DNA of 64,000 nt from Jutongia huaianensis (GCF_014384985.1 NZ_JACRSX010000002.1:1-64000), one strand, 5' to 3'. Shown: positions 7,970 to 15,860, counted from the first letter of the stretch. The notes: a model not told the origin generated them from the sequence alone. Numbers and translations are program-made.

Positions 7970-8038
7970 ATGAGAACTATTATACTAAATCGTGTTTTAA
8001 AGCTAAGAGGAAATTTACAGGGTTACTGCGGAGTCTGA
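7970..8038 (+). CDS. 22-residue peptide upstream of the ABC exporter pair
   Basis: A short ORF, MRTIILNRVLKLRGNLQGYC followed by GV and a TGA stop, preceded at ideal distance by AAAGGAGG, one of the strongest ribosome binding sites in the window. It is basic and amphipathic in its first half with a single Cys near the C-terminus. A likely -10 (TATAAT, 7865-7870) lies 100 bases upstream without a clear -35. Beyond the TGA the same frame stays open for another 22 codons with two more Cys. No family is recognised. Being next to two exporters suggests a secreted or signalling peptide or a leader peptide; this is inference. The absence of a recognisable modification enzyme argues against a classic RiPP locus. 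Confidence 0.4.
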   Translation: MRTIILNRVLKLRGNLQGYCGV

Positions 8039-8380
8039 CTGGAATGTAGTTTTTATGGTTGTAAGTATAATAACCATATATTTAGAAAATTAATTTATCT
8101 TTATTAATCAGGCTATGATCAGGATAGCTGTTATTAGAGTTCAGGATTATTCTAAAACTGTATTACATGTAAGACTCTGCCGGGAAGAGATATTTCATGG
8201 CATATTAGGGAGTTTTACAGAGATAATAGAGTTTCTTTTTGTCTTGTGGCATATATTTAGACAGGATGAATCGCATCGTTTACATATCTTCAAACAGAAC
8301 AAATGTTTGCATAAAATGCTAAGAAATACTATTCCCTTTTTGATACAATAAAATATATAAAAGATTTTATAGATAGAGGA
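8039..8380. other. AT-rich spacer between the peptide ORF and the first ABC gene
   Basis: No supported gene. A 78-codon frame at 8115-8351 has no ribosome binding site and no recognisable similarity. ATGGTT/AACCAT arms at 8055-8077 form a weak hairpin without a T-run. The stretch may be a leader, or eroded coding DNA of a lost gene. Confidence 0.5.
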
Positions 8381-10225
8381 ATGAGTGAGGGAGAGATGAA
8401 AATAGAAGAGAAGACTCCTCAGAAAATGGGAGTATGGAATAGCATGTGTTATACTGTGCGGACGATTTGGAGGGCAGATAAAGGCTGTATTTTGCTGTCT
8501 TTTTATAAAAACTGCACCGAAGAAGTATATATGTCTTTTTTCTTTATTTTAATGCTGCAGATGATTTATTCCTATATTGAAAATGGAAAGTCATTTATGG
8601 GACTGCTCCGTTTTGTGACGTTATTTTGTATGGGACATATCTGTATTCATCTGGTGTCGGCCTGGCATGCGTACTATATCCGCAAGAAAACACCGAAGGT
8701 ATATGCGTATATATTTAACCGCGTTATTGACAAGGCTGTGCGTATTGAGCTGACCAAGTATGAGCAGCCGGATTTTTATGATAAGTTTGCCAGAGCATTG
8801 GATGAATGCCTGACAAAGGCGATGGATGGATTATTTTCACTGGCATGGGCGACAGGATGCGCTTTATCCGCTGTTGCCGCTGTTTTTCTGATTGCCCGTG
8901 TGGACCCGGCGATGCTTGTTTTTTCGCTGCCATCGATTGTGGCATCGTTTCTGTTCAGTTCCCGGATCAATAAGCTGCAGTATGAGCTTCGGCTGGAGGA
9001 GACCAGGGATAAGCGTACTGCAGAGTATGTGAAGCGTGTCTTCTATGAGAAAAAATATGCGGGAGAGATACGATTATACAATATCCGCAAGGTGCTGCTT
9101 CGTGAGTATAAGGAGAGTTTTGACAGCAGACAGGAGCTTTATGCCCGGATGTACCGTCAGATCAATTTTTATAAGCAGGTGCAGGATCTGGTGATCTTTG
9201 GACTGCCAATCCTGTTGACATATATTTATGTGAGTGTTGTTCTTAAGACTACAGGAGAGGCAAAGATCGGCCTGTACGTGGCGACATTGGGAAGTGTGGA
9301 TTATTTTGCATGGAGAGTAAAGACCGCCATCAAAAATTATATGGAGGCCGGCAAGAACTGTATGTATATGAATAATCTGCAGGAGTTTCTGGAGATGGAT
9401 GAGGAGACTATGGAGAATGGCAGCAGAGCGGTACAGGGAGAGCTGGGAGACATAGAACTGGATCATGTGAGTTTTCGGTATACAGGCAGTGAAAAACCGG
9501 TGATCAGGGATTTGTCACTGCATATCCGAAAGGGCGAGAGGATCGCTCTGGTGGGAGAAAACGGTGCCGGCAAGACTACTTTGGTGAAATTGTTAATGGG
9601 ATTATATCCGGTTCAGCAGGGAAAGATATCTGTAGGAGGTGTAGACATCCGGGAGTATAACAAAAGAGATTATCAGAAGCATTTTGGAACCGTGTTTCAG
9701 GACCTGCAGATATTTTCGCTGCCTCTTTCCCACAATGTATTGATGAAAGAGCCTGAAACGGAGGAGGAGAGGGATTTGGTGACAGAGTCTCTGCGCAAAG
9801 CGCAGTTTGGAGATGTATTAGACAAATTACCCGATGGCATAGACAGTATGGTTACAAAAGAGTTTGAAGATAGCGGATTTATCTGTTCCGGCGGCCAGGC
9901 ACAGAAGATTGCCATTGCCAGAGTTTTTGCCAAGAATCCGGATATTGTCATATTGGATGAGCCATCCAGTGCTCTGGATCCTATTGCTGAGTTTAATATG
10001 TACAACAATATGCTGGAGGCATCGGAGGGGCGGACTGTATTTTTTATTTCCCACCGCCTTTCTTCGGCACGGATCGCAGACAGGATCTGTTTTCTGGAGC
10101 AGGGAAGCATTGTGGAGAGTGGCACCCATGATGAATTGATGGAGCGGAACGGAAAGTATGCCCGGATGTTCCGGCTTCAGGCAAAGAATTACAAGGAACG
10201 AGAGGAGGCGTGTGTCTATGAATAA
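8381..10225 (+). CDS. ABC exporter, fused membrane and ATPase domains (first of pair)
   Basis: A 614-residue half-type exporter. The first ~330 residues hold an ABC type-1 membrane domain with about six hydrophobic segments; the rest is the ATPase, with Walker A GENGAGKTT near residue 390, signature SGGQAQKIAIARVF, Walker B IVILDEPSSALDP and the switch His in FFISHRLSS. There is no N-terminal C39 peptidase domain, so it would export a substrate without cleaving a double-Gly leader. The start is uncertain: the ATG at 8381 has GAGGA directly against it, while the ATG at 8396 has GAGGGAG close by. It overlaps the next exporter gene by eight bases, so the two probably form a heterodimer. The substrate is unknown; the peptide at 7970 or an antibiotic is plausible. 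Confidence 0.88.
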   Translation: MSEGEMKIEEKTPQKMGVWNSMCYTVRTIWRADKGCILLSFYKNCTEEVYMSFFFILMLQMIYSYIENGKSFMGLLRFVTLFCMGHICIHLVSAWHAYYIRKKTPKVYAYIFNRVIDKAVRIELTKYEQPDFYDKFARALDECLTKAMDGLFSLAWATGCALSAVAAVFLIARVDPAMLVFSLPSIVASFLFSSRINKLQYELRLEETRDKRTAEYVKRVFYEKKYAGEIRLYNIRKVLLREYKESFDSRQELYARMYRQINFYKQVQDLVIFGLPILLTYIYVSVVLKTTGEAKIGLYVATLGSVDYFAWRVKTAIKNYMEAGKNCMYMNNLQEFLEMDEETMENGSRAVQGELGDIELDHVSFRYTGSEKPVIRDLSLHIRKGERIALVGENGAGKTTLVKLLMGLYPVQQGKISVGGVDIREYNKRDYQKHFGTVFQDLQIFSLPLSHNVLMKEPETEEERDLVTESLRKAQFGDVLDKLPDGIDSMVTKEFEDSGFICSGGQAQKIAIARVFAKNPDIVILDEPSSALDPIAEFNMYNNMLEASEGRTVFFISHRLSSARIADRICFLEQGSIVESGTHDELMERNGKYARMFRLQAKNYKEREEACVYE

Positions 10226-12056
10226 AGAGAGAGACAAAATATCCATCCGCAGGCTGATCTCTAATGTAGGCTATATTATGAAATTTGCCATGGAAGTGGA
10301 TAGGAGAGCGGTGATCACGATATTTGCAGGATATCTGATCTGTTCTGTGACATATGCGGTATATAGTACCTTGTTTTTGAAGTATTTCATTCAGATGATG
10401 CAGGATCGTCGGGTGGATCTGGTACAGGCTGTTTTATTTGTGTTTGCCGGTATTGTGATTTTAACGGTCAGCGATGCCACGGAGATTGCTTTGGAAAACT
10501 GGGTTGAGGTACGTTTTTTGAAGGTGGCGGGCACAGTACAGAGACGTTTTATCCGAAAGGCGGCAGATATTGATCTGATCTGTTATGACAATAAAGATTA
10601 TTTTGATGATTTTGTGATCGCAGCCTCCCAGTCTGAGGAGATGTTAATGACGGGAGTGATGTCTACCGGTTATATTATAGGACACGTTGCCGGGATTTTT
10701 ACGCTGGGAGCATTGGTTCTTTCTGTAAATCCTGTGATCGCGGTGTTCCCGATAGCCGGATTTGTGATCAATATTGTGACTCGTTTTAAGATTACAGAGT
10801 ATGAGTATAACTACGAGATGGAATATAAGAGGATTATGCGTAAGGCTGATTATTCCAAGCGGGTATTTTATCAGCCGGAATATGCCAAGGAGATCAAACT
10901 TTCCGATATCCGGGTGCCACTGCAGCTTCAATTCAATGAAGCCGTAGATGAGGTTATGGATCAGGCGCATGCGATTGGGATCAGGATTGCGATACTTTCC
11001 CTGATTAATTGGATCGGTACCTTTACGGTGATGTCGGATTTTGCGATTCCGGTGTATCTTGGATATCTTGCATTAGTAAAGAAAAGCATCCGCCTGGGAG
11101 ATGTGGCAGCCATGAACAATGCAGAGGAGGGCATTCGCAATAATCTGGATGGTTTAAATTATGCCTTCGTGCGTTTTCAAAAGGTTGGGCAGTTCGCAGA
11201 ACGTTTCCGGCGCTTTGTGGATTATGAGATACAGATTGAAAACAGGGAAGGAATACGCAGGATGCCGGAGGAAAGACAGACATTGGAGATTAAAGATATG
11301 TCTTTTCGGTATGCTGGGGCGGATCAGGATACCCTTCATCATATTTCCATGACGATCCATCCGGGAGAAAAAGTGGCGTTTGTCGGAGAAAATGGTGCAG
11401 GTAAGACGACCTTTGTTAAGTTGTTGATGCATCTTTATGATGTGTCAGAGGGGAGCATCTGTTATGGCGGTCACGACATCAGAGAATATGGGACAAAGGA
11501 ATACCGGGATCGCATTGGCGCAGTCTTTCAGGACTATCAGATTTATGGTGCTACACTTGTAGAAAATGTTCTGATGGATGAAGAAAAGGAAGGAGACAGG
11601 GAGAGGGTGCTTCAGGCACTTAGATTGGCAGATTTTGAGAAAAAGCTGGAGAGGCTGCCGGATGGTCTTGATTCCAATATGACAAGGGAATTCAGGGAAG
11701 ACGGGACCATGCTGTCCGGTGGAGAGTCTCAAAAGGTTGCGATTGCCAGAATGTTTGCCAGAACAGGCAGATTGTCACTGGCGATTCTGGATGAACCATC
11801 CAGTGCCCTGGATCCTTTGGCGGAGTACAGATTAAATACCAATATGATGAAAAATGCAGGGAATGCCACGGTGATCTTCATATCTCATCGATTATCTACT
11901 ACAAGAGATGCTGATCGGATCTATATGTTTGAGAACGGTCAGATCATAGAGGAAGGAAATCACCGGGAGTTGATGGAGTTGGGAGGTAAATATGCAGCAA
12001 TGTTTGAAAAACAGGCATATTACTATCAGGATGAGGTGGACCTGGAAGCAGTATAA
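10218..12056 (+). CDS. ABC exporter, fused membrane and ATPase domains (second of pair)
   Basis: A 612-residue exporter paired with the preceding one. It shares the plan: six-helix membrane domain, then an ATPase with Walker A GENGAGKTT near residue 389, LSGGESQKVAIARMF, LSLAILDEPSSALDP and FISHRLSTTRDADR. Both partners keep the catalytic Glu after Walker B, unlike many heterodimers in which one site is degenerate. The ATG at 10218 has GAGGAGG nine bases upstream and lies inside the end of the previous gene. The N-terminus carries a ~25-residue charged cytoplasmic lead-in. Substrate unknown. Confidence 0.88.
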   Translation: MNKERDKISIRRLISNVGYIMKFAMEVDRRAVITIFAGYLICSVTYAVYSTLFLKYFIQMMQDRRVDLVQAVLFVFAGIVILTVSDATEIALENWVEVRFLKVAGTVQRRFIRKAADIDLICYDNKDYFDDFVIAASQSEEMLMTGVMSTGYIIGHVAGIFTLGALVLSVNPVIAVFPIAGFVINIVTRFKITEYEYNYEMEYKRIMRKADYSKRVFYQPEYAKEIKLSDIRVPLQLQFNEAVDEVMDQAHAIGIRIAILSLINWIGTFTVMSDFAIPVYLGYLALVKKSIRLGDVAAMNNAEEGIRNNLDGLNYAFVRFQKVGQFAERFRRFVDYEIQIENREGIRRMPEERQTLEIKDMSFRYAGADQDTLHHISMTIHPGEKVAFVGENGAGKTTFVKLLMHLYDVSEGSICYGGHDIREYGTKEYRDRIGAVFQDYQIYGATLVENVLMDEEKEGDRERVLQALRLADFEKKLERLPDGLDSNMTREFREDGTMLSGGESQKVAIARMFARTGRLSLAILDEPSSALDPLAEYRLNTNMMKNAGNATVIFISHRLSTTRDADRIYMFENGQIIEEGNHRELMELGGKYAAMFEKQAYYYQDEVDLEAV

Positions 12057-12096
12057 AAGCCGATGTGCAATGACCAACATGGAGGGGAGGCAGTAC

Positions 12097-12447
12097 ATGA
12101 GTAAGGAAGATGATGTTTTTAACAGTGTATTTACATATATAGAAGATAATCTGACGGAGAAATTAACCGTAGAAGAAATAGCGAAGCATGTTTATCTTTC
12201 TCCAACATATTTGCAGTCAGTATTTAAGGAACATTTTGGAATACCTCTGGCGGAATATGTCAGGAGTCAGAAGTTGAAAAGAGCCATGGACTTATTATAC
12301 AATACGGAAAGAAGAATTAGTGACATCGCATATGACAGTGGATTTGAGCACGAATCCTCCTTTATCCGCTCCTTTAAGAGAGAGTTTGGTATGACTCCTG
12401 GAGAAGCCAGAAGGAAAAAGTGTCATGATAGTGGAAAAGTCAGTTAA
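12097..12447 (+). CDS. Single-domain AraC-family regulator
   Basis: A 116-residue protein consisting almost only of the AraC DNA-binding domain: two helix-turn-helix units, LTVEEIAKHVYLSPTYLQSV and ISDIAYDSGFEHESSFIRSF, ending in the conserved KREFGMTPGEARR. There is no sensing domain, as in MarA/SoxS-type regulators, so activity may be set by its amount or by a partner. The ATG at 12097 follows GGAGGGGAGG. It comes 40 bases after the second exporter and probably belongs to the same transcript, making it the likely regulator of the exporter pair and/or the S66 peptidase, whose upstream repeat (12447-12486) looks like an AraC-type site. Confidence 0.88.
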   Translation: MSKEDDVFNSVFTYIEDNLTEKLTVEEIAKHVYLSPTYLQSVFKEHFGIPLAEYVRSQKLKRAMDLLYNTERRISDIAYDSGFEHESSFIRSFKREFGMTPGEARRKKCHDSGKVS

Positions 12448-12486
12448 AGTGTTGTCCTATGTACATAAGTGTTGTTCTACGTACAT
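12447..12486. promoter_or_regulatory. Two tandem 20-bp direct repeats, possible AraC-type operator
   Basis: AAGTGTTGTCCTATGTACAT (12447-12466) is followed without a gap by AAGTGTTGTTCTACGTACAT (12467-12486), 18 of 20 positions identical. Direct repeats two helical turns apart are the usual geometry of AraC-family sites. It lies between the AraC gene and the S66 peptidase. Confidence 0.5.
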
Positions 12487-12523
12487 AACAGAAGTCGAGG
12501 AATCAGAGTGAAGGAGAAAAAAT

Positions 12524-13369
12524 ATGCAGACAAGACAGCAGGCGGGGATTGTGTGTTGTTCTGACGGTTTAACAGAGAACCAGGGCGAGGTAGTACAGAA
12601 GCTGCGGGAAACATTATATCAGATGAATGTATCGGTTATTATGAGTCCGTATCTTTATCAGGAAGCCGGAACGGCAAAACAGAAAGCACAGGCTTTAATG
12701 GCGTTATATGAGAACGATGAAATTCATGATATTTTTGATATATCAGGAGGAGATCTGGCCAATGAACTGTTGCCGTATCTGGATTATCAGAGGATTGCGG
12801 ACTCAGGCAAAATTTTCTGGGGATATAGTGATCTGACGTCGATACTCAATGGGATCTATAGCAAAACAGGGAATCCCGGGGTATTGTATCAGCTTCGAAA
12901 TCTCATAGGAGTTTGCGGGCAGGAACAGCGGAGAGCATTTTATCAGATGCTGGAGCAGGATGGAGACGATCTGTTTCGATTCCCTTACCGTTTTATCCAG
13001 GGAACGGAGATGGAAGGGATTGTGATAGGAGGAAATATACGCTGCCTGCTGAAGCTGGCAGGGACGGATTATTTTCCTGACTGCCATGACAGGATCCTTT
13101 TATTGGAAAGCTTAAGCGGGGGCATGTCACGGATCACAGCATATTTCAGTCAGCTGCAGCAGATGGGGGTGTTTGAACGATGTGCAGGTATCCTGTTGGG
13201 GACATTTACACAGTTAGAGAAGGAGAATGGCATAGATGCAGCTCCGATCTTGTTGCAGCGTTTTGTGAGAAGTGACCTTCCGATTGCGAAAACACAGCAG
13301 ATTGGTCATGGGGTAGACTCCAAGGCCATAATGATCGGGAGGAGCAAGTGTTTATCTGTTCAAAAATGA
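12524..13369 (+). CDS. S66-family peptidase (LD-carboxypeptidase / MccF-like)
   Basis: A 281-residue cytoplasmic serine peptidase of family S66. The catalytic triad expected for the family is visible: Ser102 in WGYSDLTSI, Glu195 in LLLESLSGG and His262 in IGHGVDSKA. The N-terminal GIVCCSDGL and DISGGDLAN segments also fit. Members either trim tetrapeptides from recycled peptidoglycan (LdcA) or, as MccF, cleave peptide-nucleotide antibiotics to give self-immunity. Being beside a peptide ORF and two exporters favours the second in this context, but sequence alone cannot decide. The ATG at 12524 has GGAG upstream. A terminator follows directly. Confidence 0.82.
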   Translation: MQTRQQAGIVCCSDGLTENQGEVVQKLRETLYQMNVSVIMSPYLYQEAGTAKQKAQALMALYENDEIHDIFDISGGDLANELLPYLDYQRIADSGKIFWGYSDLTSILNGIYSKTGNPGVLYQLRNLIGVCGQEQRRAFYQMLEQDGDDLFRFPYRFIQGTEMEGIVIGGNIRCLLKLAGTDYFPDCHDRILLLESLSGGMSRITAYFSQLQQMGVFERCAGILLGTFTQLEKENGIDAAPILLQRFVRSDLPIAKTQQIGHGVDSKAIMIGRSKCLSVQK

Positions 13370-13397
13370 TATAAATTCGGATGTTGTTATGAAAGAA

Positions 13398-13427
13398 AAA
13401 GCCAGCGGGATAATATCCGCTGGCTTT
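13398..13427. terminator. Bidirectional terminator between the S66 peptidase and the NlpC-like gene
   Basis: AAAGCCAGCGG (13398-13408) and CCGCTGGCTTT (13417-13427) form an 11-bp stem with an 8-base loop. The A-rich/T-rich ends serve convergent genes on both sides. Confidence 0.8.
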
Positions 13428-13450
13428 ATAAATTCCTAATAATGTTTTTG

Positions 13451-14275
13451 TTATTTTTCAACTTCTGTAAAACCGTCTACATAAACGGTAAAACCGGAAG
13501 CAATGGTTTTGCTCCATTTTCCAAAGGAAGAAGTTCCATTGGAACGCTTGCTGACAATGGCGTTGTCGATCAATAATCCTTTTGAGGTAGCATGAATACG
13601 CCATTTGTTTCCACATCCATTATATTTACGAATGATAGGTTTGCCTTTTTTATTGACGTAACGATCACTGCATTTTCTTAATTCGCCTTTTTTGTAGACG
13701 CCAAGTTCTACCAGACGGGAAGCAACCTCTGACATATTGTTGAATTCTCCAAAATAAAGAGCAACATGTCCACCGCCGCGTCCGTATGTCAGGACATCAC
13801 CAAGAGAAAGGTTTTTCAGGCTTGTCCCTTTGTTGTGACGTTTGATCGTTGTTGTTGTCTTGGAATTGTTCCATTCATATGTATTGGTCTCCTCGTTGAG
13901 AATACCGGATGTATAGGAGATCTTCACACGGTATGCAGACCAATCATAGGAGGTAGGAGCATTTTTCTTTCCTTTATGAACACGGATATTTTTGCTGATA
14001 TTTTTGATTCCTGCAATGGAGTTTTCCTTTGCGGATATTGTTTCCAAAGATTCCAGAGCCTTTTCTACATATGTATTACAAACATACTGGTTCTTTCCAA
14101 GACCATAGGATTTCCCCAAAAATCCCTTTGCAATAGAACGCTGATAGCGATCGATAGAAATCTGTTGTTTAAAAGTTGTATTTGATGCGTCTACAGATGT
14201 AGAACATATCTGAGATGCGATGATTCCAAATGATAATGCAAATGCTGCACAAGTTTTTAATATGTTATGTTTCAT
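13451..14275 (-). CDS. Secreted NlpC/P60-like (CHAP superfamily) protein
   Basis: A 274-residue protein with a Sec signal peptide (MKHNILKTCAAFALSFGIIA, cleavage near residue 30). The mature part has a papain-like fold signature: a putative catalytic Cys66 in NQYVCNTYVEKAL and His170 after the GDVLTYGRGGGH turn, with VALYFGE following, as in NlpC/P60 peptidoglycan endopeptidases. The Cys-to-His distance (104 residues) is longer than the usual ~60 because of a Thr/Lys-rich insert around 95-150. The C-terminal third is unassigned. It may cleave or bind peptidoglycan outside the cell. Upstream TGTAAT repeats suggest control by a WalR-like regulator. Family call is from motif pattern, not a strong whole-length match. 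Confidence 0.6.
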   Translation of the reverse strand: MKHNILKTCAAFALSFGIIASQICSTSVDASNTTFKQQISIDRYQRSIAKGFLGKSYGLGKNQYVCNTYVEKALESLETISAKENSIAGIKNISKNIRVHKGKKNAPTSYDWSAYRVKISYTSGILNEETNTYEWNNSKTTTTIKRHNKGTSLKNLSLGDVLTYGRGGGHVALYFGEFNNMSEVASRLVELGVYKKGELRKCSDRYVNKKGKPIIRKYNGCGNKWRIHATSKGLLIDNAIVSKRSNGTSSFGKWSKTIASGFTVYVDGFTEVEK

Positions 14276-14290
14276 TGTTAAACCCCAAAT

Positions 14291-14391
14291 ATTACAGAAA
14301 AATTACACTAATTGTTAACTACAGTTCATAATTATACTGTAATTTACAGAAAATTACAAGGAAAAATTACAAAAATGTTAAGAATTTTACA
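14291..14391 (-). promoter_or_regulatory. Promoter of the NlpC-like gene with clustered TGTAAW half-sites (WalR-like)
   Basis: On the minus strand TTGTAA (complement of 14354-14359), 17 bases and TATAAT (complement of 14331-14336) form a promoter. TGTAAW hexamers read on the minus strand occur at 14291-14296, 14302-14307, 14343-14348, 14353-14358, 14366-14371 and 14386-14391. The pair at 14291/14302 has the 5-base spacing of the WalR (YycF) consensus TGTWAH-N5-TGTWAH. WalR controls cell-wall hydrolases in Firmicutes, which fits the gene. Confidence 0.5.
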
Positions 14392-14432
14392 AGATATTTA
14401 TGATGATATATGAGATTCTGCAAAATAGTGGA

Positions 14433-14464
14433 TTTTTCAAGGGATTTCAAGATGCCTTGAAAAA
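14433..14464. repeat. 10-bp inverted repeat in the spacer before the GntR operon
   Basis: TTTTTCAAGG (14433-14442) and CCTTGAAAAA (14455-14464) around a 12-base loop. No T-run follows on either strand, so it is not a typical terminator. Role unknown. Confidence 0.45.
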
Positions 14465-14488
14465 AGTAGATTCAATAAAATTAGAGGG

Positions 14489-14543
14489 TTGACTTTTAGA
14501 AAATGATATGATAGCATACTAAGTGTATTAAATGAGTTAATAC
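14489..14543 (+). promoter_or_regulatory. Promoter and inverted-repeat operator of the gntR-ABC operon
   Basis: TTGACT (14489-14494), 17 bases, TAGCAT (14512-14517). Just downstream GTATTAA-5-TTAATAC (14525-14543) is a 7-5-7 inverted repeat at the start point, the expected place for autorepression by the YtrA-type regulator encoded next. Confidence 0.6.
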
Positions 14544-14577
14544 AGAGCAAACACGATTGTGAACAGGGGGTGAGATC

Positions 14578-14937
14578 GTGATACAACTCAATTACCGTGA
14601 TTCCAGACCGATTTATGAGCAGGTAAAGGATGGATTTCGTCATTTGATCATTCAGAAAGTGATGACAAAGGATGAAAAGCTTCCCTCTGTGAGGGAGCTT
14701 GCAACATCACTGACCATCAATCCCAATACGATACAGCGTGCTTACAGGGAACTGGAGCAGGAGGGATATGTTTATACGATTCCGGGCAAGGGGAGCTTTG
14801 CAGCCGGTGTGCCGGAGACGGATGGAAGGAGAAAGAAGGAGCTTTTAGAGTCCTTTGACAAAACAGTAAAGGAACTTAAGTTTCTGGGGATGAGTCCGGA
14901 GGAGTTAATGGAGCGGATCAGGAATGTTTCAAAATGA
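14578..14937 (+). CDS. YtrA-subfamily GntR transcriptional regulator
   Basis: A 119-residue GntR-family repressor. The winged-helix domain fills residues 1-75 (RPIYEQVKDGFRHLIIQ, KLPSVRELATSLTINPNTIQ, RAYRELEQEGYVYTIPGKGSF), and the short helical C-terminus with ESFDKTVKEL is typical of the YtrA group, which regulates ABC transporters encoded beside it. The GTG start at 14578 has GGGGG upstream; no in-frame ATG fits. Its stop overlaps a possible start of the ATPase gene, so the genes are co-transcribed. It probably binds the inverted repeat over its own promoter and responds to a cell-envelope signal or drug, which is inferred. Confidence 0.9.
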   Translation: MIQLNYRDSRPIYEQVKDGFRHLIIQKVMTKDEKLPSVRELATSLTINPNTIQRAYRELEQEGYVYTIPGKGSFAAGVPETDGRRKKELLESFDKTVKELKFLGMSPEELMERIRNVSK

Positions 14938-14957
14938 AAGAATGGAGGGGAATTAAT

Positions 14958-15860
14958 TTGATTCAGGGAAAAGATATATGTAAAAGGTTCGGAGATTTTC
15001 AGGCCCTTGATCATGCGAGCTTTCATGTACCCAAGGGAGCGGTTTATGGTCTGGTGGGACCGAACGGAGCAGGAAAGTCTACGCTGCTTCGTCATGTGAC
15101 GGGCATATTCCGACAGGACAGCGGCGAGCTTTTGGTGGATGGACAAAAGGTGTTTGAAAACCCTGCCGCAAAGGCAAAACTCACGTTTATACCAGATGAT
15201 ATTTTTTATTTCCGTCAGGCAAATCTGAAAGAAATGAAAAAGTATTATGAAGGGATCTATCCTACTTTTGATACGGAGCTTTTTGATAAGCTGATGGATT
15301 GTTTTCCGGCGGTAGACCGGAAGAGAAATATCCGCCGGATGTCGAAAGGAATGCAGAAGCAGGCAGCCTTTTTGCTGGCAATCAGCTGTAAGCCGCAGCT
15401 TCTGGTATTGGATGAGCCGGTGGACGGACTGGATCCGGTGATGCGCCGTCAGATCTGGAATATTCTTCTGAATGCAGTGAGTGAGGAGCAGATGACGGTG
15501 CTGGTGTCCTCTCACAATCTGAGAGAGCTGGAGGATGTCTGTGATCATGTGGGGATCATGCATAAGGGACAGGTGATCCTGGAGCGTTCCCTGAGTGAGC
15601 TTCAGGGAAGCGTGACAAAGCTGCAGATGGCATTTGAGGGGGATGAGGTGCCGGATATCACAGGACGTTTTGAGGTGATGAACCATACGCAGCTTGGTCG
15701 GGTGCATACCCTGATCGTAAAGGGAGATCAGAGAGAACTGGGGGATTATCTCGCGACCTTCCATCCGCTTGTTATGGATATGCTGCCGCTGACACTGGAA
15801 GAAATCTTTATTTATGAACTGGGAGGTGAGGATTATGAAGTCAAAGACATCATTCTTTAA
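14958..15860 (+). CDS. ABC transporter ATP-binding protein
   Basis: A 300-residue ATPase subunit. Walker A GPNGAGKST occurs near residue 36, the signature segment is MSKGMQKQAAFLLAIS (a relaxed version of LSGGQ, common in YtrB-like ATPases), Walker B LLVLDEPVDGLDP, and switch His in VSSHNLRELED. I chose the TTG at 14958 because GGAGGGG lies seven bases before it and LIQGKDICKRF is where such proteins start; an ATG at 14934 overlapping the gntR stop is the alternative. It pairs with the next membrane protein. In homologous operons the pair is linked to bacitracin- or wall-antibiotic stress, but the substrate here is unknown. Confidence 0.9.
   Translation: MIQGKDICKRFGDFQALDHASFHVPKGAVYGLVGPNGAGKSTLLRHVTGIFRQDSGELLVDGQKVFENPAAKAKLTFIPDDIFYFRQANLKEMKKYYEGIYPTFDTELFDKLMDCFPAVDRKRNIRRMSKGMQKQAAFLLAISCKPQLLVLDEPVDGLDPVMRRQIWNILLNAVSEEQMTVLVSSHNLRELEDVCDHVGIMHKGQVILERSLSELQGSVTKLQMAFEGDEVPDITGRFEVMNHTQLGRVHTLIVKGDQRELGDYLATFHPLVMDMLPLTLEEIFIYELGGEDYEVKDIIL

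Noticed and set aside
8036-8038. TGA as a selenocysteine codon in the small peptide
   Set aside because: No SECIS-like hairpin follows immediately and no selenoprotein machinery is visible in the window. A plain stop or nonsense mutation is simpler.
8115-8351. 78-codon frame between the peptide ORF and the first ABC gene
   Set aside because: No ribosome binding site, no recognisable domain and poor codon pattern. Kept only as a note on the spacer.
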